Shown in pieces: positions 34,465 through 43,292 of a DNA stretch of 64,000 nucleotides (within the stretch, counting starts at the first letter, position 1; each line of letters opens with the position of its first letter). The position numbers and the translations under genes were made by a program. The stretch spans positions 744,001 to 808,000 of the forward strand of contig QVIN01000001.1 of assembly GCA_003416985.1 (NCBI GenBank), given 5' to 3'. Source of the DNA: Duganella sp. BJB480. Its GTDB lineage: Bacteria > Pseudomonadota > Gammaproteobacteria > Burkholderiales > Burkholderiaceae_D. The notes below the pieces were generated by a model. It made no database searches, was not told the origin of the DNA, and was given only the letters and a program-made list of their open reading frames with translations.

Positions 34465-35693
34465 GCGCCACCCGGTATGCCGGGAAACTCGTTTTGCAGC
34501 AGTTCGGTGCGTCGCTTGAGGCTGGCCTTGACGAAGGAGGTGGAGCCGCAGCCCAGCGGATCACCGGTATAGCGTTCGGCCATCACGGCACAGCGCGACG
34601 TGCAGTAGTAGGGATCGCGCGACAGCTCGCAGTTCGGACATTCCTTGAATTTGTCGTAGGTGAATTGGCGGATGTCCTTGAACGAATCGCGCCACAGCGT
34701 CTGGAACGATTGCTCGCGCAGGCTGCCGGCGCGGAACTTCTCGTTCGACGCGCAGATCGAGCAGGGGTAGAGCCCGCCGTCGCTCATCAGGTAGGCCATC
34801 GCCACGCCGCAGAATTCGCGGCCGGTCGCCTTCGCGATGTTGTGGCACTCGTCAAGGAACTTGGCCACGCACAGCCCGACGGTGTCGTTCATCGTCTGGT
34901 CGTGGTGCTTGTCGGCGATGTACAGGCGGGCGGATTCTTCAACGATGTTCGATTGCGGCTGGTACTGCGGGAAGAACTTGCCGCGCCCGATCGGGCTCAT
35001 GGGTGTCGAGCCGAAGAAGCACTGGTGCTCGCGCGCAAAGTCCAGCAGCGCCTCCAGCTCGTGCACATTGCCCGCCGTCTGGGTCGACATGATGGCGGTC
35101 GGGATGCCATTCCTGCGCAGCAGCAGTATGCGTTCGCGCACCTCGTCCCAGGTGGAGCGCACCCGCAATTCCTTGTGGTTCGCCGTGCCGTCGACGCTGA
35201 CGCTCACCACGCATTCCTTGCGCGGCAGGCGATCGATGAGCTCCTGCGTGATGTAGCCGCCGTTGGTTGCGATCGAAATGACGAAACCCAGCTGGTGGGC
35301 GTGATTGACGATGGCCAGGAAATCCGGATGCATCATCGGTTCGCCCCCGACCAGCACCAGGGCGAACACGCCCGCCGCCTTCATCTGTTCGAGGGCGTCG
35401 AAGATCTCCGGTGTCGACAACTCGTGGTCCCTGGGCTTGCCGGCCTCGATATAGCAGTGCCGGCAGCTCAGGTTGCAGGCGCGGGTAATCTCGAACCAGA
35501 CGATGAGGGGGGCGCTCAGGTGGAACTCGTCCCTGACCGGTATGGACGGCAGGCGATATGGCTCCAGCGCCTCCCGCGTCGCGCCCTGCAGCAGGGCTTC
35601 CGCGACCGCATGGCGGTACAGTCCGATTTCGCCCGTGCCGAAAGCCAGGATGAATCCGAAGTCTTCTTGACGGATGCGGACGTCCGGGACCAT
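34461..35693 (-). CDS. Radical SAM/SPASM peptide-maturase-like protein
   Basis: A 410-residue enzyme. Radical SAM cluster cysteines are Cys73, Cys77 and Cys80 (ACNLSCRHCYIEAG), with the SAM-binding VLVGGEPMMHPD. The C-terminus is a SPASM domain with auxiliary cluster cysteines (FCGVAM, LYPCSICAS, ECPNCELSRDPYYC, SRCAVMAE, LGCGS). The first 45 residues (VRIRQEDFGFILAFGTGEIG) resemble a PqqD-like leader-recognition element. The start at 35693 is preceded by GCGAGG and lies 17 bases after the precursor stop; the longer frame upstream overlaps the precursor gene. SPASM enzymes of this plan typically modify peptide precursors. Confidence 0.82.
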   Translation of the reverse strand: MVPDVRIRQEDFGFILAFGTGEIGLYRHAVAEALLQGATREALEPYRLPSIPVRDEFHLSAPLIVWFEITRACNLSCRHCYIEAGKPRDHELSTPEIFDALEQMKAAGVFALVLVGGEPMMHPDFLAIVNHAHQLGFVISIATNGGYITQELIDRLPRKECVVSVSVDGTANHKELRVRSTWDEVRERILLLRRNGIPTAIMSTQTAGNVHELEALLDFAREHQCFFGSTPMSPIGRGKFFPQYQPQSNIVEESARLYIADKHHDQTMNDTVGLCVAKFLDECHNIAKATGREFCGVAMAYLMSDGGLYPCSICASNEKFRAGSLREQSFQTLWRDSFKDIRQFTYDKFKECPNCELSRDPYYCTSRCAVMAERYTGDPLGCGSTSFVKASLKRRTELLQNEFPGIPGGA

Positions 35694-35710
35694 GCGCGCC
35701 TCGCTGCCGG

Positions 35711-35899
35711 TCAGATGGCGTTGCCGACCAGCACCGCAACAGGGGCGACGGCCTTGGCCGAGACATCGCCTTCGAATAGCAGGTCGATATCCATCTTGAT
35801 GCGGCCGTGGCTGGCGATGAAGTGGGTGAGCTCCTTGCGCTGTTCCTCGGTGAGGCTCAGCTTTAACTCGTGATCTTGATACGGGGTGGGTTTCGACAT
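35711..35899 (-). CDS. Putative 62-residue RiPP precursor peptide
   Basis: A 62-residue peptide with a strong ribosome site (AAGGAG). Residues 1-45 are a charged leader-like part (LKLSLTEEQRKELTHFIASH, then IKMDIDLLFEGD); residues 46-62 are a hydrophobic tail, VSAKAVAPVAVLVGNAI, with no Cys, Thr, aromatic or acidic residue and only one Ser and one Lys. It is directly upstream of the SPASM enzyme and is the first gene of the operon. I recognise no described precursor family. If modified, the lack of nucleophilic residues points to radical chemistry on aliphatic side chains or alpha carbons (for example epimerisation), which is inference. Confidence 0.6.
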   Translation of the reverse strand: MSKPTPYQDHELKLSLTEEQRKELTHFIASHGRIKMDIDLLFEGDVSAKAVAPVAVLVGNAI

Positions 35900-36112
35900 G
35901 ATGGTCTCCTTGAAAAGGTGGTGTGGACACGAATTCGATTGCGGGCATGAGCACTAACTTAACGGTGCGCGCGGGCTGGCGTTTGAGGCGTATCAAAAGT
36001 GCCTGGCCTGTCCCTAATGAACTATAGTCGCTGGCTGCTGTCACAAATACGTGCTTTGTAACGCCTGAATCCGGGTCCCGGGCCGGTCGCGCAAAGCGTT
36101 TATAATCGGGCC
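35900..36112. promoter_or_regulatory. Divergent control region between the RiPP-like operon and metC
   Basis: On the - strand a TATAGT (about 36014-36019) may be the -10 of the precursor operon, leaving a leader of roughly 110 bases. On the + strand a perfect TATAAT at 36101-36106 lies only six bases before the metC ATG at 36113. No convincing -35 hexamer is seen for either, so activator-dependent transcription is possible. Confidence 0.35.
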
Positions 36113-37282
36113 ATGACTATCAAAAAATCCCCCCAGACCACGCTCGTACACACCGACTACCAGGCCCCGGAAGGCTTCGCCGCTTTCCCCGGCGCCATCC
36201 ACCATGCCTCGACGGTGCTGTTCAAGAACGTGGCGGCCATGCGGTCGGGCGACTGGAAAGAGAAGAACGCCTATACCTACGGCCTGCATGGCACGCCGAC
36301 CACTTTCACGTTGGAAGCCCGCCTGGCCGAGATCGAGGACGGCAAATACTGCCTGCTGGCGCCGAGCGGACTGGCGGCCATCGCCATGGTCGACTTCGCG
36401 CTGCTCAAGTCCGGCGACGATGTGCTGTTGCCCGAGAATGTCTACAACCCCAACCAGGAGCTGGGGCGCTGGTTGTCGGCCGATTTCGGCATCACCGCGC
36501 GCTACTACGATCCGCTGATCGGCGAAGGCATCGCCGCGCTGATCCAGCCGAACACAAAGCTGATCTGGGCCGAGGCGCCGGGGTCGGTGTCGATGGAGGT
36601 GCCGGACCTGCCGGCCATCTGCAAGGCGGCGCGTGAACGGGGCGTGGTGGTCGCGCTGGACAATACGTGGTCGGCCGGCCTGGCGTTGCGCGGCTTCGAG
36701 CTGGGCGTCGATATCATCATGCAGGCGCTGACCAAGTACCAGTCCGGCGGCTCGGACGTGCTGATGGGCGCCGTCATCACGCGCGACCCGGCGCTGCACG
36801 AGCGGCTCAGCCTCGCGCACATGCGGCTGGGCATGGGCGTCGGCGCCGACGACGCCTACCTGGTCGCGCGCGGCCTGCCGACCATGCGCCTGCGCTTCGA
36901 CGCGCACGACGCGGCGGCGCGCAAGCTGGCGGCCTGGCTGCAGGCGCGCCCGGAGATCACCCGGGTGCTGCATCCGGCCTTCACCGACTGCCCCGGCCAC
37001 GAAACGTGGAAGCGCGACTTCACCGGTGCCGGCGGCTTGTTCTCCGTGCTGTTCGATGAGCGCTACACCGAGGAGCAGACCGACCGCTTTGTCGATGCGC
37101 TCAAGCTGTTCAAGATAGGCTACAGCTGGGGTGGCGCCAACAGCCTGGTGATGCCTTACCGTATCCGGAACATGCGCAAGAACTGGCAGGACAAGGGCGT
37201 GCTGGTGCGCTTCAACGTCGGCCTGGAGGACGTCAACGATTTGATCGCGGACATCGAGCGCGCGCTGGGAGCGCTGCAATGA
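36113..37282 (+). CDS. metC: Cystathionine beta-lyase (MetC-type Cys/Met metabolism PLP enzyme)
   Basis: A 389-residue fold-type I PLP enzyme. It starts with TTLVHTDYQ, has the [12 protein letters not shown] phosphate-binding loop and the Schiff-base lysine in [15 protein letters not shown], and ends [20 protein letters not shown]. The family pattern fits MetC-like beta-lyases, which turn cystathionine into homocysteine, pyruvate and ammonia; a cysteine or homoserine-type lyase activity cannot be excluded. It overlaps hisC by ATGA. The -10 hexamer ends six bases before the ATG, which suggests a leaderless mRNA. Confidence 0.85.
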   Translation: MTIKKSPQTTLVHTDYQAPEGFAAFPGAIHHASTVLFKNVAAMRSGDWKEKNAYTYGLHGTPTTFTLEARLAEIEDGKYCLLAPSGLAAIAMVDFALLKSGDDVLLPENVYNPNQELGRWLSADFGITARYYDPLIGEGIAALIQPNTKLIWAEAPGSVSMEVPDLPAICKAARERGVVVALDNTWSAGLALRGFELGVDIIMQALTKYQSGGSDVLMGAVITRDPALHERLSLAHMRLGMGVGADDAYLVARGLPTMRLRFDAHDAAARKLAAWLQARPEITRVLHPAFTDCPGHETWKRDFTGAGGLFSVLFDERYTEEQTDRFVDALKLFKIGYSWGGANSLVMPYRIRNMRKNWQDKGVLVRFNVGLEDVNDLIADIERALGALQ

Positions 37283-38334
37283 GCCGCTTCTGGAGTGACG
37301 TGGTCCACGGCCTGACGCCGTACACGCCGGGCGAGCAGGTGCAGATGCCCGGCCTCGTCAAACTGAACACCAACGAGAACCCGTACGGCCCGTCGCCCAA
37401 GGCGATAGCGGCCATGCAGGCGGCGGTCGGCGACCAGCTGCGCAAGTATTCCGATCCGGCCAACGCGGCGGTGAAGGATGCCGTGGCGCGCCGTTTCGGC
37501 TTGACGTGCGAGCAGGTCTTCGTCGGCAACAGCTCGGACGAGGTGCTGGCGCACACCTTCCACGCCTTGCTCAAGCACGAGCTGCCGCTGCTTTGCCCGG
37601 ACATCAGCTACAGCTTCTATCCGACCTATTGCAGCTTGTACGGCATCAAGGCGGTGCAGGTGCCGTTGAACGAGCGTTACGAGATCGATGTCGAGGATTA
37701 CGCACAGCCGTGCGGCGCCATCATCATCGCCAATCCCAACGCGCCGACCGGCATCGCCTTGCCGCTGGAGCGGATCGAGGCGCTGCTGGCCGCGCATCCG
37801 GATCAGGTGGTGGCGATCGACGAGGCCTACGTCGACTTCGGCGGCCAAAGCGCCATCGCGCTGCTGGGCCGCTACGACAATCTGCTGGTGATCCAGACGC
37901 TGTCCAAATCGCGTTCGCTGGCCGGGCTGCGGGTGGGTTTTGCGGTCGGCCATCCCGACCTGATCGCGGGCCTGGAGCGTGTGAAGAACAGCTTTAACTG
38001 CTATCCGCTGGGGCAGGTCGCGCAGGCCGGCGCGGTGGCCGCGCTGGACGACGTAGCCTACATGGAGCAGACCTCGCACGCCATCATCGCCACGCGCGCA
38101 TGGTTGACCGTGCAGATGCAGGCGTTGGGCTTCGAGGTGCTGCCATCGGCGGCCAACTTCATCTTCGCGCGCCATCCGCAACGCGACGGAGCGCAGTTGG
38201 CGGCAGGGCTGCGTGAACGCGCGATCCTTGTGCGCCACTTCAAGCAGGCGCGCATCGACCAGTTCCTGCGCATCTCCATCGGCACGGACGAGGAGTGCAC
38301 CAAGCTGGTCGAAGCGCTGAAGGCTATTGTGTAA
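37279..38334 (+). CDS. hisC: Histidinol-phosphate aminotransferase
   Basis: A 351-residue class II aminotransferase. It has [13 protein letters not shown] near the N-terminus, the pair [14 protein letters not shown] and [13 protein letters not shown], and the Schiff-base lysine in [16 protein letters not shown]. It converts histidinol phosphate and 2-oxoglutarate, but members of this branch may also act on aromatic amino acids. It is not in a his operon: it follows metC with a four-base overlap, so this is probably a second copy (hisC2 type) or a specialised paralogue. Confidence 0.85.
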   Translation: MSRFWSDVVHGLTPYTPGEQVQMPGLVKLNTNENPYGPSPKAIAAMQAAVGDQLRKYSDPANAAVKDAVARRFGLTCEQVFVGNSSDEVLAHTFHALLKHELPLLCPDISYSFYPTYCSLYGIKAVQVPLNERYEIDVEDYAQPCGAIIIANPNAPTGIALPLERIEALLAAHPDQVVAIDEAYVDFGGQSAIALLGRYDNLLVIQTLSKSRSLAGLRVGFAVGHPDLIAGLERVKNSFNCYPLGQVAQAGAVAALDDVAYMEQTSHAIIATRAWLTVQMQALGFEVLPSAANFIFARHPQRDGAQLAAGLRERAILVRHFKQARIDQFLRISIGTDEECTKLVEALKAIV

Positions 38335-38337
38335 GAA

Positions 38338-38700
38338 TCAGTCGGCGGCGGGCTCGTTGCGGTTGAGCCGCTGCACGCCGCTGATCAGGCGATAAGCCTT
38401 CCACAGCCACGCGCCCAGCCAGACCAGATAGGCCAGCGGGATGCCGATGATGGTGACGAACAGCAGCGCGCCAACGACCACGAAGACCACGTACCACCAG
38501 AACGAACGGATCATCCAGCTGTGGTGGCTGTAGACGAAGGTGCCGGCGGTGTCGGGCCGCTGTATGTAGTTGATCGCCAGCGGAATGACGGAAAACAGGC
38601 CGAGCGAAAACAGGAAGCTGACCGCATGGACGACATACAGCCACCAGGCGGTGGTTTTTGCCGAGTCTAGACGGCCGTCGAGAACCAGTTCTTGCGACAT
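38338..38700 (-). CDS. DUF4870-like membrane protein
   Basis: A 120-residue protein with three to four predicted hydrophobic helices (WWLYVVHAVSFLFSLGLFSV, WWYVVFVVVGALLFVTIIG, YLVWLGAWLWKAYRLI) and the intervening NYIQRPDTAGTFVYSHHSWM. The arrangement matches small DUF4870-type inner-membrane proteins of unknown role. The ATG at 38700 has AAGGAG five bases upstream; a GTG two codons earlier is less likely. It is convergent with hisC, three bases away. Confidence 0.75.
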   Translation of the reverse strand: MSQELVLDGRLDSAKTTAWWLYVVHAVSFLFSLGLFSVIPLAINYIQRPDTAGTFVYSHHSWMIRSFWWYVVFVVVGALLFVTIIGIPLAYLVWLGAWLWKAYRLISGVQRLNRNEPAAD

Positions 38701-38825
38701 GATCACTCCTTCGGTTGAGTAACGGTTTACAGTATAGCCGCACTAAGGATCACGCGGTTTGCATCGCGGGCGCGGGACCAGGCCAGCCGGCGACTGGCCT
38801 GCCAGGTCATCGTCGACGGCTTGCG

Positions 38826-39716
38826 TCAGGCGCTGCGCTTGCTGGACAAGGTCCGCTGAAGGAACGCGGTCACGTCGGCAAACAGCTCCGGCTGGATGTC
38901 CGCGCGGTCGAAGCCCGGCGGATCCTGCGAGGGCTTGAAGTCCGGCCGCGTCATCTCGGGCGGGAATTTGCTCATGAAGGAGAAATGGCCGGCGCCGGCG
39001 ATCTCGCGGTGCTCGACCAGTGCCGCATCGCGTACGCCGTGGATGACCCGTTCCGCGTGTTCGGCCGGCGCGAGGTCGTCCTTTTCGCCGGTAAGCATCA
39101 GTATCGGCACATGCACCGCCTGCAGCGAGCCGGGGATGAACCAGGGCGTGGCGGGATTGAGCAGCACCAGCGCACGCACGCGCGGGTCTGCCCGCACGGG
39201 AACCGGTTGCGGCTGGCCGCCCTTGCTCTCGCGGGGGCCGGACCAAGGCTGTCCGCCGGCCACCGCCAGCGCCGTGTAGCCGCCGATCGAATGACCGATG
39301 ACAGCCACGCCGTCGCTGGCTAAGTGGTCGCGCAAAACCGGATCGGCCAGCGCCGCGTCGATGGCGAGCGTGATGTGGCGCGGGCGGTTGGCGAGGTTGG
39401 CGGCGGTGCCGACCAAGCTGTTGTCGTGCCGCGTATTGCCCGTGTGCGCGGGCAGCGCCACCACGAAGCCGGCAAGCACCAGATGCTTGGCCAGCTCTCG
39501 GTAGGCCCACGGCGTGCCGGAGTTACCATGCGAGATGACCACCAGCGGATGCGCGCCGGCGGCCGGCTGCGCATCCCTGGCGACATCCAGCGTGTATGGG
39601 CCGAAGTGTTCGGCCGTTTCGACGCCATCGGCGGGATACAGCAACGCCAGCGGTACCACCGCACCTTGTACCGCGTCGTCGATGTCGACCAGGCGACAGC
39701 CGCATACATGCATCAT
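38826..39716 (-). CDS. Alpha/beta hydrolase, dienelactone hydrolase/PAF-acetylhydrolase type
   Basis: A 296-residue hydrolase. Oxyanion region HPLVVISHGNSG, nucleophile elbow VAVIGHSIGGYTALA, and a catalytic Asp/His plausibly in TGEKDDLAP and GAGHFSFM. No signal peptide is seen, although residues CGCRLVDIDD at the start are unusual. The family attacks esters of short acids or lipids. It lies 10 bases from the AraC-type regulator transcribed from the same strand, and the two are probably co-transcribed. Confidence 0.83.
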   Translation of the reverse strand: MMHVCGCRLVDIDDAVQGAVVPLALLYPADGVETAEHFGPYTLDVARDAQPAAGAHPLVVISHGNSGTPWAYRELAKHLVLAGFVVALPAHTGNTRHDNSLVGTAANLANRPRHITLAIDAALADPVLRDHLASDGVAVIGHSIGGYTALAVAGGQPWSGPRESKGGQPQPVPVRADPRVRALVLLNPATPWFIPGSLQAVHVPILMLTGEKDDLAPAEHAERVIHGVRDAALVEHREIAGAGHFSFMSKFPPEMTRPDFKPSQDPPGFDRADIQPELFADVTAFLQRTLSSKRSA

Positions 39717-39726
39717 GTCTTGTTCC

Positions 39727-40695
39727 TTACAGTGGACGAACGGGAATGCAGATGTCGCAGGTCATGGCGCCGGTCTGCGGATTGAACGCCAGGTCTGGCC
39801 TGAACATTTCGAAGCAGGGGCGGTCGTCGCACTGCAAGCCGCTCGACGGCAGCCAGTTCCGCGTCATCCAGGTCCAGGCGTCGGCGATGTCGGCGGTCTG
39901 GCCTTCGTAGCGGCCGACGGCATAGCGGCCGCCGGGCAGGGTGGTGATGTCGGCCGAGCCGGTGGCGTTGAAATTATCCGGCACGGTCACGCAAGCGTCG
40001 TAGCGGCATTTGTCGGCGGGCGTGACGGTCGGGTCGTCGTAGCCGACGCCGTAGCACAGCGCCTGGCCCAGGCCATGCGACTGCACCCACGGTCCCACCA
40101 CGCGGCCCCAGAAGGCGCCGATGGCCGGGCCGTAAGGACCGATGTGGCGGTGGTAGGCAACGCGCGCGGCGGGCAAGTCGATCACTTTAACGTCCATGTT
40201 GAAATCTCCTGATTGGTTGTTGGAGATGTCATCGTCGCCGATGCCGGTTTGCGGCGTCTGATCGTACTTGCTTAACACCTGATCCAGATTGCTGTCCGCG
40301 CCTCGAGCGCCGCCCAGCGCCTGCGACGCCAGCCGCGCGCGCGTGTCGCGGCGCCACTCGGTCGGCGTGCAGCCGAACTTGAGTTTGAAGGCGCGCGCGA
40401 ACGCTTCGCCGGAACCGAAGCCGGTGGCCAGCGCCGTTTCCAGCACCGACTCGGGCGGCGTGCAGCTCAGGCGAAAGGCCGCCTTTTCCAGCCGGCGCCT
40501 GCGCGCGTAGTCGCCCAGCGTTTCGCCCATCCACGATTGGAAGATCCGGTGGAAGTGGAAGCGCGAGAAGTTGGCGACGTCGGCCAGCTGCGCCAGTTCG
40601 AGAGGCTGGTCCAGATGGGTGTCGATGTAGTTCAGCACGCGGTTCATGCGGCGCGCGTATTCCGCGCGGGGTGACTGGTCGTTGGGGAGGCTCAT
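39727..40695 (-). CDS. AraC-family regulator with GyrI-like effector domain
   Basis: A 322-residue regulator. The N-terminal half carries the two AraC helix-turn-helices (LELAQLADVANFSRFHFHRIFQ minus ends, and VLETALATGFGSGEAFARAF then GCTPTEWR). The C-terminal half (VKVIDLPAARVAYHRHIGPY, then LCYGVGYDDPTVTPADKCRYD) is a GyrI/Rob-like ligand-binding domain. Proteins of this layout sense small hydrophobic molecules and turn on export or detoxification genes. The downstream hydrolase is the probable target by position. Confidence 0.88.
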   Translation of the reverse strand: MSLPNDQSPRAEYARRMNRVLNYIDTHLDQPLELAQLADVANFSRFHFHRIFQSWMGETLGDYARRRRLEKAAFRLSCTPPESVLETALATGFGSGEAFARAFKLKFGCTPTEWRRDTRARLASQALGGARGADSNLDQVLSKYDQTPQTGIGDDDISNNQSGDFNMDVKVIDLPAARVAYHRHIGPYGPAIGAFWGRVVGPWVQSHGLGQALCYGVGYDDPTVTPADKCRYDACVTVPDNFNATGSADITTLPGGRYAVGRYEGQTADIADAWTWMTRNWLPSSGLQCDDRPCFEMFRPDLAFNPQTGAMTCDICIPVRPL

Positions 40696-40771
40696 TTATT
40701 TTGCCGGCGCGCCGGCGGCTGCGAAGTAAAGTCGATAAAATACAATCATGTTGATTATATAAGGAGCCGGC

Positions 40772-41248
40772 GTGGCTGCGAAAACTTCGGTGCTGTTTGT
40801 CTGCATGGGCAATATCTGCCGCTCACCCACGGCGGAGGGCGTGTTCCGCCATCGCGCCGCGGCGGCCGGCCTGGCGGACCGCCTCGTCATCGATTCGGCC
40901 GGCACGCATGGTTACCACGTCGGCGAGCCGCCGGACGCGCGCTCGATGGAGCATGCGGCCAACCGCGGCTATGACTTGTCCGCGCAACGTTCGCGCAAGG
41001 TGGCGGCCTCCGACTTTGAAAACTTCGACCACGTGCTGGCGATGGACCACGACAATCTGCGCCTGCTGGAAGCGGCGTGTCCGCCGCGCCACCGGCACAA
41101 GCTGGGATTGTTCATGGCGCACGCCAGCCGCAGCGATTCCGACGTGGTGCCCGATCCGTACTATGGCGGCGGGCGCGGTTTCGACCTGGTGCTGGACTAT
41201 ATCGAAGACGCCTCCGATGGCCTGATCGCCGCGCTGAAGATGAAATAA
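40772..41248 (+). CDS. Low-molecular-weight protein tyrosine phosphatase
   Basis: A 158-residue phosphatase with the P-loop CMGNICRS (Cys11-X5-Arg17) close to the N-terminus and the general acid Asp in VPDPYYGG near the C-terminus. Both catalytic features of the LMW-PTP family are present and the length is typical. Start is GTG at 40772 with AGGAG upstream. It is not next to a Wzc-type kinase gene here, so a general stress or stand-alone role is more likely than exopolysaccharide control. Confidence 0.92.
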   Translation: MAAKTSVLFVCMGNICRSPTAEGVFRHRAAAAGLADRLVIDSAGTHGYHVGEPPDARSMEHAANRGYDLSAQRSRKVAASDFENFDHVLAMDHDNLRLLEAACPPRHRHKLGLFMAHASRSDSDVVPDPYYGGGRGFDLVLDYIEDASDGLIAALKMK

Positions 41249-41329
41249 AGCGATTGCGAAAAAAATAAGTTGATGGCAGCATACGGCGGTTGATCGCCAT
41301 TTGAGAGCGATCCGCAACGGGAGAGAAAT

Positions 41330-42733
41330 ATGTCGCAACATCGCAAGTGGATGCTGTCCGCAGGCGTTGCCACGGCCCTGCTGTTCGGCGGGGCAGTGCA
41401 GGCGCAGGACCTGAAGCGCCTGGAGGCGCTGGTCGATACGGTGGTCGCCAACGATCATTTTTCCGGCACGGTGCTGGTGGCCAAAGGCGACCGGGTCTTG
41501 CTGGACAAGGGTTACGGCTCCGCCAACCTTGAATGGAACATCCCCAACGCGCCCAGCACCAAGTTCAGGCTCGGCTCCGTGACCAAGCAGTTCACCGCCG
41601 CCAGCGTGTTGCTGTTGCAGGAGCGCGGCAAGCTGAGTGTCACCGATCCGGTTGGCAAATATCTCAGCGACCTGCCTGCCGCGTGGAGCAAGATCACCAT
41701 CTTCCAGCTGCTTAACCACACGTCCGGCATTCCCAATTTCACGGCGGCGAAGGAATACGAATCGATCGAGCCGTTCTCCAAGAAGCCGATGGAGGTGGTG
41801 GCGCTGGTGAGGGACCAGCCACTGGAATTCGAATCCGGCTCCCGCTTCAACTACAGCAACACCGGCTATGTGCTGCTGGGCGCCTTGATCGAGAAGGTCA
41901 GCGGCGAGAGCTACGACGCCTTCCTGCGCAAGAATATCTTCGACCCGCTCGGCATGAAGGACAGCGGCTACGACTGGAACGCCACCGTGCTGCCGAACCG
42001 CGCCGCCGGTTATGCGCGCGGCAAGAACGGCGTGACCAACGCCAGCTACATCAACATGAGCGTGCCGCAGGGCGCCGGCGCCTTGTACTCGACCACCGGC
42101 GACCTGCTGCGCTGGCAGCGCGCGCTGTATGAGGGCAAGCTGCTGTCGCCGGCCTCGCTGGAGGCGATGACGACGCCTTATCATTCCGGCTATGGTTTCG
42201 GCCTGGGCATCCAGCAGAAGGATGGCGGCAAGGAGGTTGGCCACGGCGGCGGCATTCCGGGCTTCGCCACCGAGGTGCATTACCGCATGGGCGACAAGAT
42301 CAGCGTGATCGTGCTCAGTAACTTCCAGGGCAGCCAGCTGGAAGGCCTGACCGCCGGCCTGACCGCGACCGCGCGTGGCGCCACGTACGTGCTGCCGTCC
42401 GAACGCAAGGACATCGCCTTGTCGGCGGAGCAGATGGCCGCCATCGCCGGCACCTACACCATGCCGGATGGCCGCCGCCTGTGGCTGCGCGCCAGTAACG
42501 GCGGCATGACGACGCAGCTGCAAGGGCAGGATGCGCTGCCGATCTACGCCGAGTCGGCGGACCGGCTATTCCTGCGCAAGATCGATGCGCAACTGGAGCT
42601 CAATCGCGACGCGGCCGGCAAGGTGGAGGCGGTGACGCTGATGCAGGGCGGCCGCAACATGCGCCTGCCGCGCGTTGCCGAAGCCGCGCCGGCGCTCACC
42701 AATGCGGACGCCTCGGCACCCGCACCACACTAA
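41330..42733 (+). CDS. Exported serine hydrolase, beta-lactamase/DD-peptidase family (class C-like)
   Basis: A 467-residue exported protein with signal peptide ending AVQAQ. Active-site motifs of the family are present: SVTK (Ser83-x-x-Lys86), YSN in RFNYSNTGYVLLG and HGGGIPG. An extra C-terminal domain (about residues 360-450) with beta-rich repeats follows the hydrolase fold. Family members include esterases, D-aminopeptidases and carboxypeptidases; true beta-lactamase activity is not implied. It lies 18 bases from the next gene on the same strand. Confidence 0.88.
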   Translation: MSQHRKWMLSAGVATALLFGGAVQAQDLKRLEALVDTVVANDHFSGTVLVAKGDRVLLDKGYGSANLEWNIPNAPSTKFRLGSVTKQFTAASVLLLQERGKLSVTDPVGKYLSDLPAAWSKITIFQLLNHTSGIPNFTAAKEYESIEPFSKKPMEVVALVRDQPLEFESGSRFNYSNTGYVLLGALIEKVSGESYDAFLRKNIFDPLGMKDSGYDWNATVLPNRAAGYARGKNGVTNASYINMSVPQGAGALYSTTGDLLRWQRALYEGKLLSPASLEAMTTPYHSGYGFGLGIQQKDGGKEVGHGGGIPGFATEVHYRMGDKISVIVLSNFQGSQLEGLTAGLTATARGATYVLPSERKDIALSAEQMAAIAGTYTMPDGRRLWLRASNGGMTTQLQGQDALPIYAESADRLFLRKIDAQLELNRDAAGKVEAVTLMQGGRNMRLPRVAEAAPALTNADASAPAPH

Positions 42734-42751
42734 GCACACTAAGGAGTCGAT

Positions 42752-43204
42752 ATGAAATTCAAATCCGTCTTAATGGCGACCATCGCCCTGGCCTCGTTGC
42801 AGCTGCATGCGCAGGAAGCCGCGCCGCGGCAGCAGTTGCTGAAACTGGTGCAGGCCTACACCGAGGCGCAGCGCGATTTCGAGCCGTCGAAGATCGACGC
42901 CATCGTCACCCGCGATTTCTACGAGGTCTCCCCGATCGGCGAGGTGGACCCGCGCGAGAAGGTGCTGGGCTTCTACCTGCCGGCCAACAAGCGCGAGGCG
43001 CCGACGATGGAGGTGTCCGAGCCATCGATCCAGGTGTTCGGCAACACCGGCACCATCCTCGTCAAGCTGAGTGGCAGCGCGACGGTCAATGCGGAGAAGC
43101 GGAACTTCGCCTTCCGCGCCGGCTATGTCGCGGTGAACGAAGGCGGCAAGTGGAAGCTGGCGTCGGCGCAGTACACCGGCATCCGTCCACCGAAGCCTCA
43201 GTGA
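42752..43204 (+). CDS. Exported NTF2/SnoaL-like protein
   Basis: A 150-residue protein with signal peptide ending LQLHAQ and a DUF4440/NTF2-like fold (QLLKLVQAYTEAQRDFEPSK, DAIVTRDFYEVSPIGEVDPR, WKLASAQYTG). Such domains bind small molecules or act as periplasmic partners. It follows the serine hydrolase by 18 bases and probably shares its transcript, suggesting joint export and function. The specific ligand is unknown. Confidence 0.8.
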   Translation: MKFKSVLMATIALASLQLHAQEAAPRQQLLKLVQAYTEAQRDFEPSKIDAIVTRDFYEVSPIGEVDPREKVLGFYLPANKREAPTMEVSEPSIQVFGNTGTILVKLSGSATVNAEKRNFAFRAGYVAVNEGGKWKLASAQYTGIRPPKPQ

Positions 43205-43292
43205 GCCGATCATGACCTTCGATTGGCGCGGCGCCCCCATCTGGTAGCCGTCCCAATCGCCGCCGCCCGGCTCGTCGTTCTGCACTGGTCGT

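Noticed and set aside
41330..42733. The serine hydrolase as an AmpC beta-lactamase
   Set aside because: The general SxxK, YxN and HxG pattern is shared by many esterases and peptidases, and the extra C-terminal domain and neighbour do not fit ampC.
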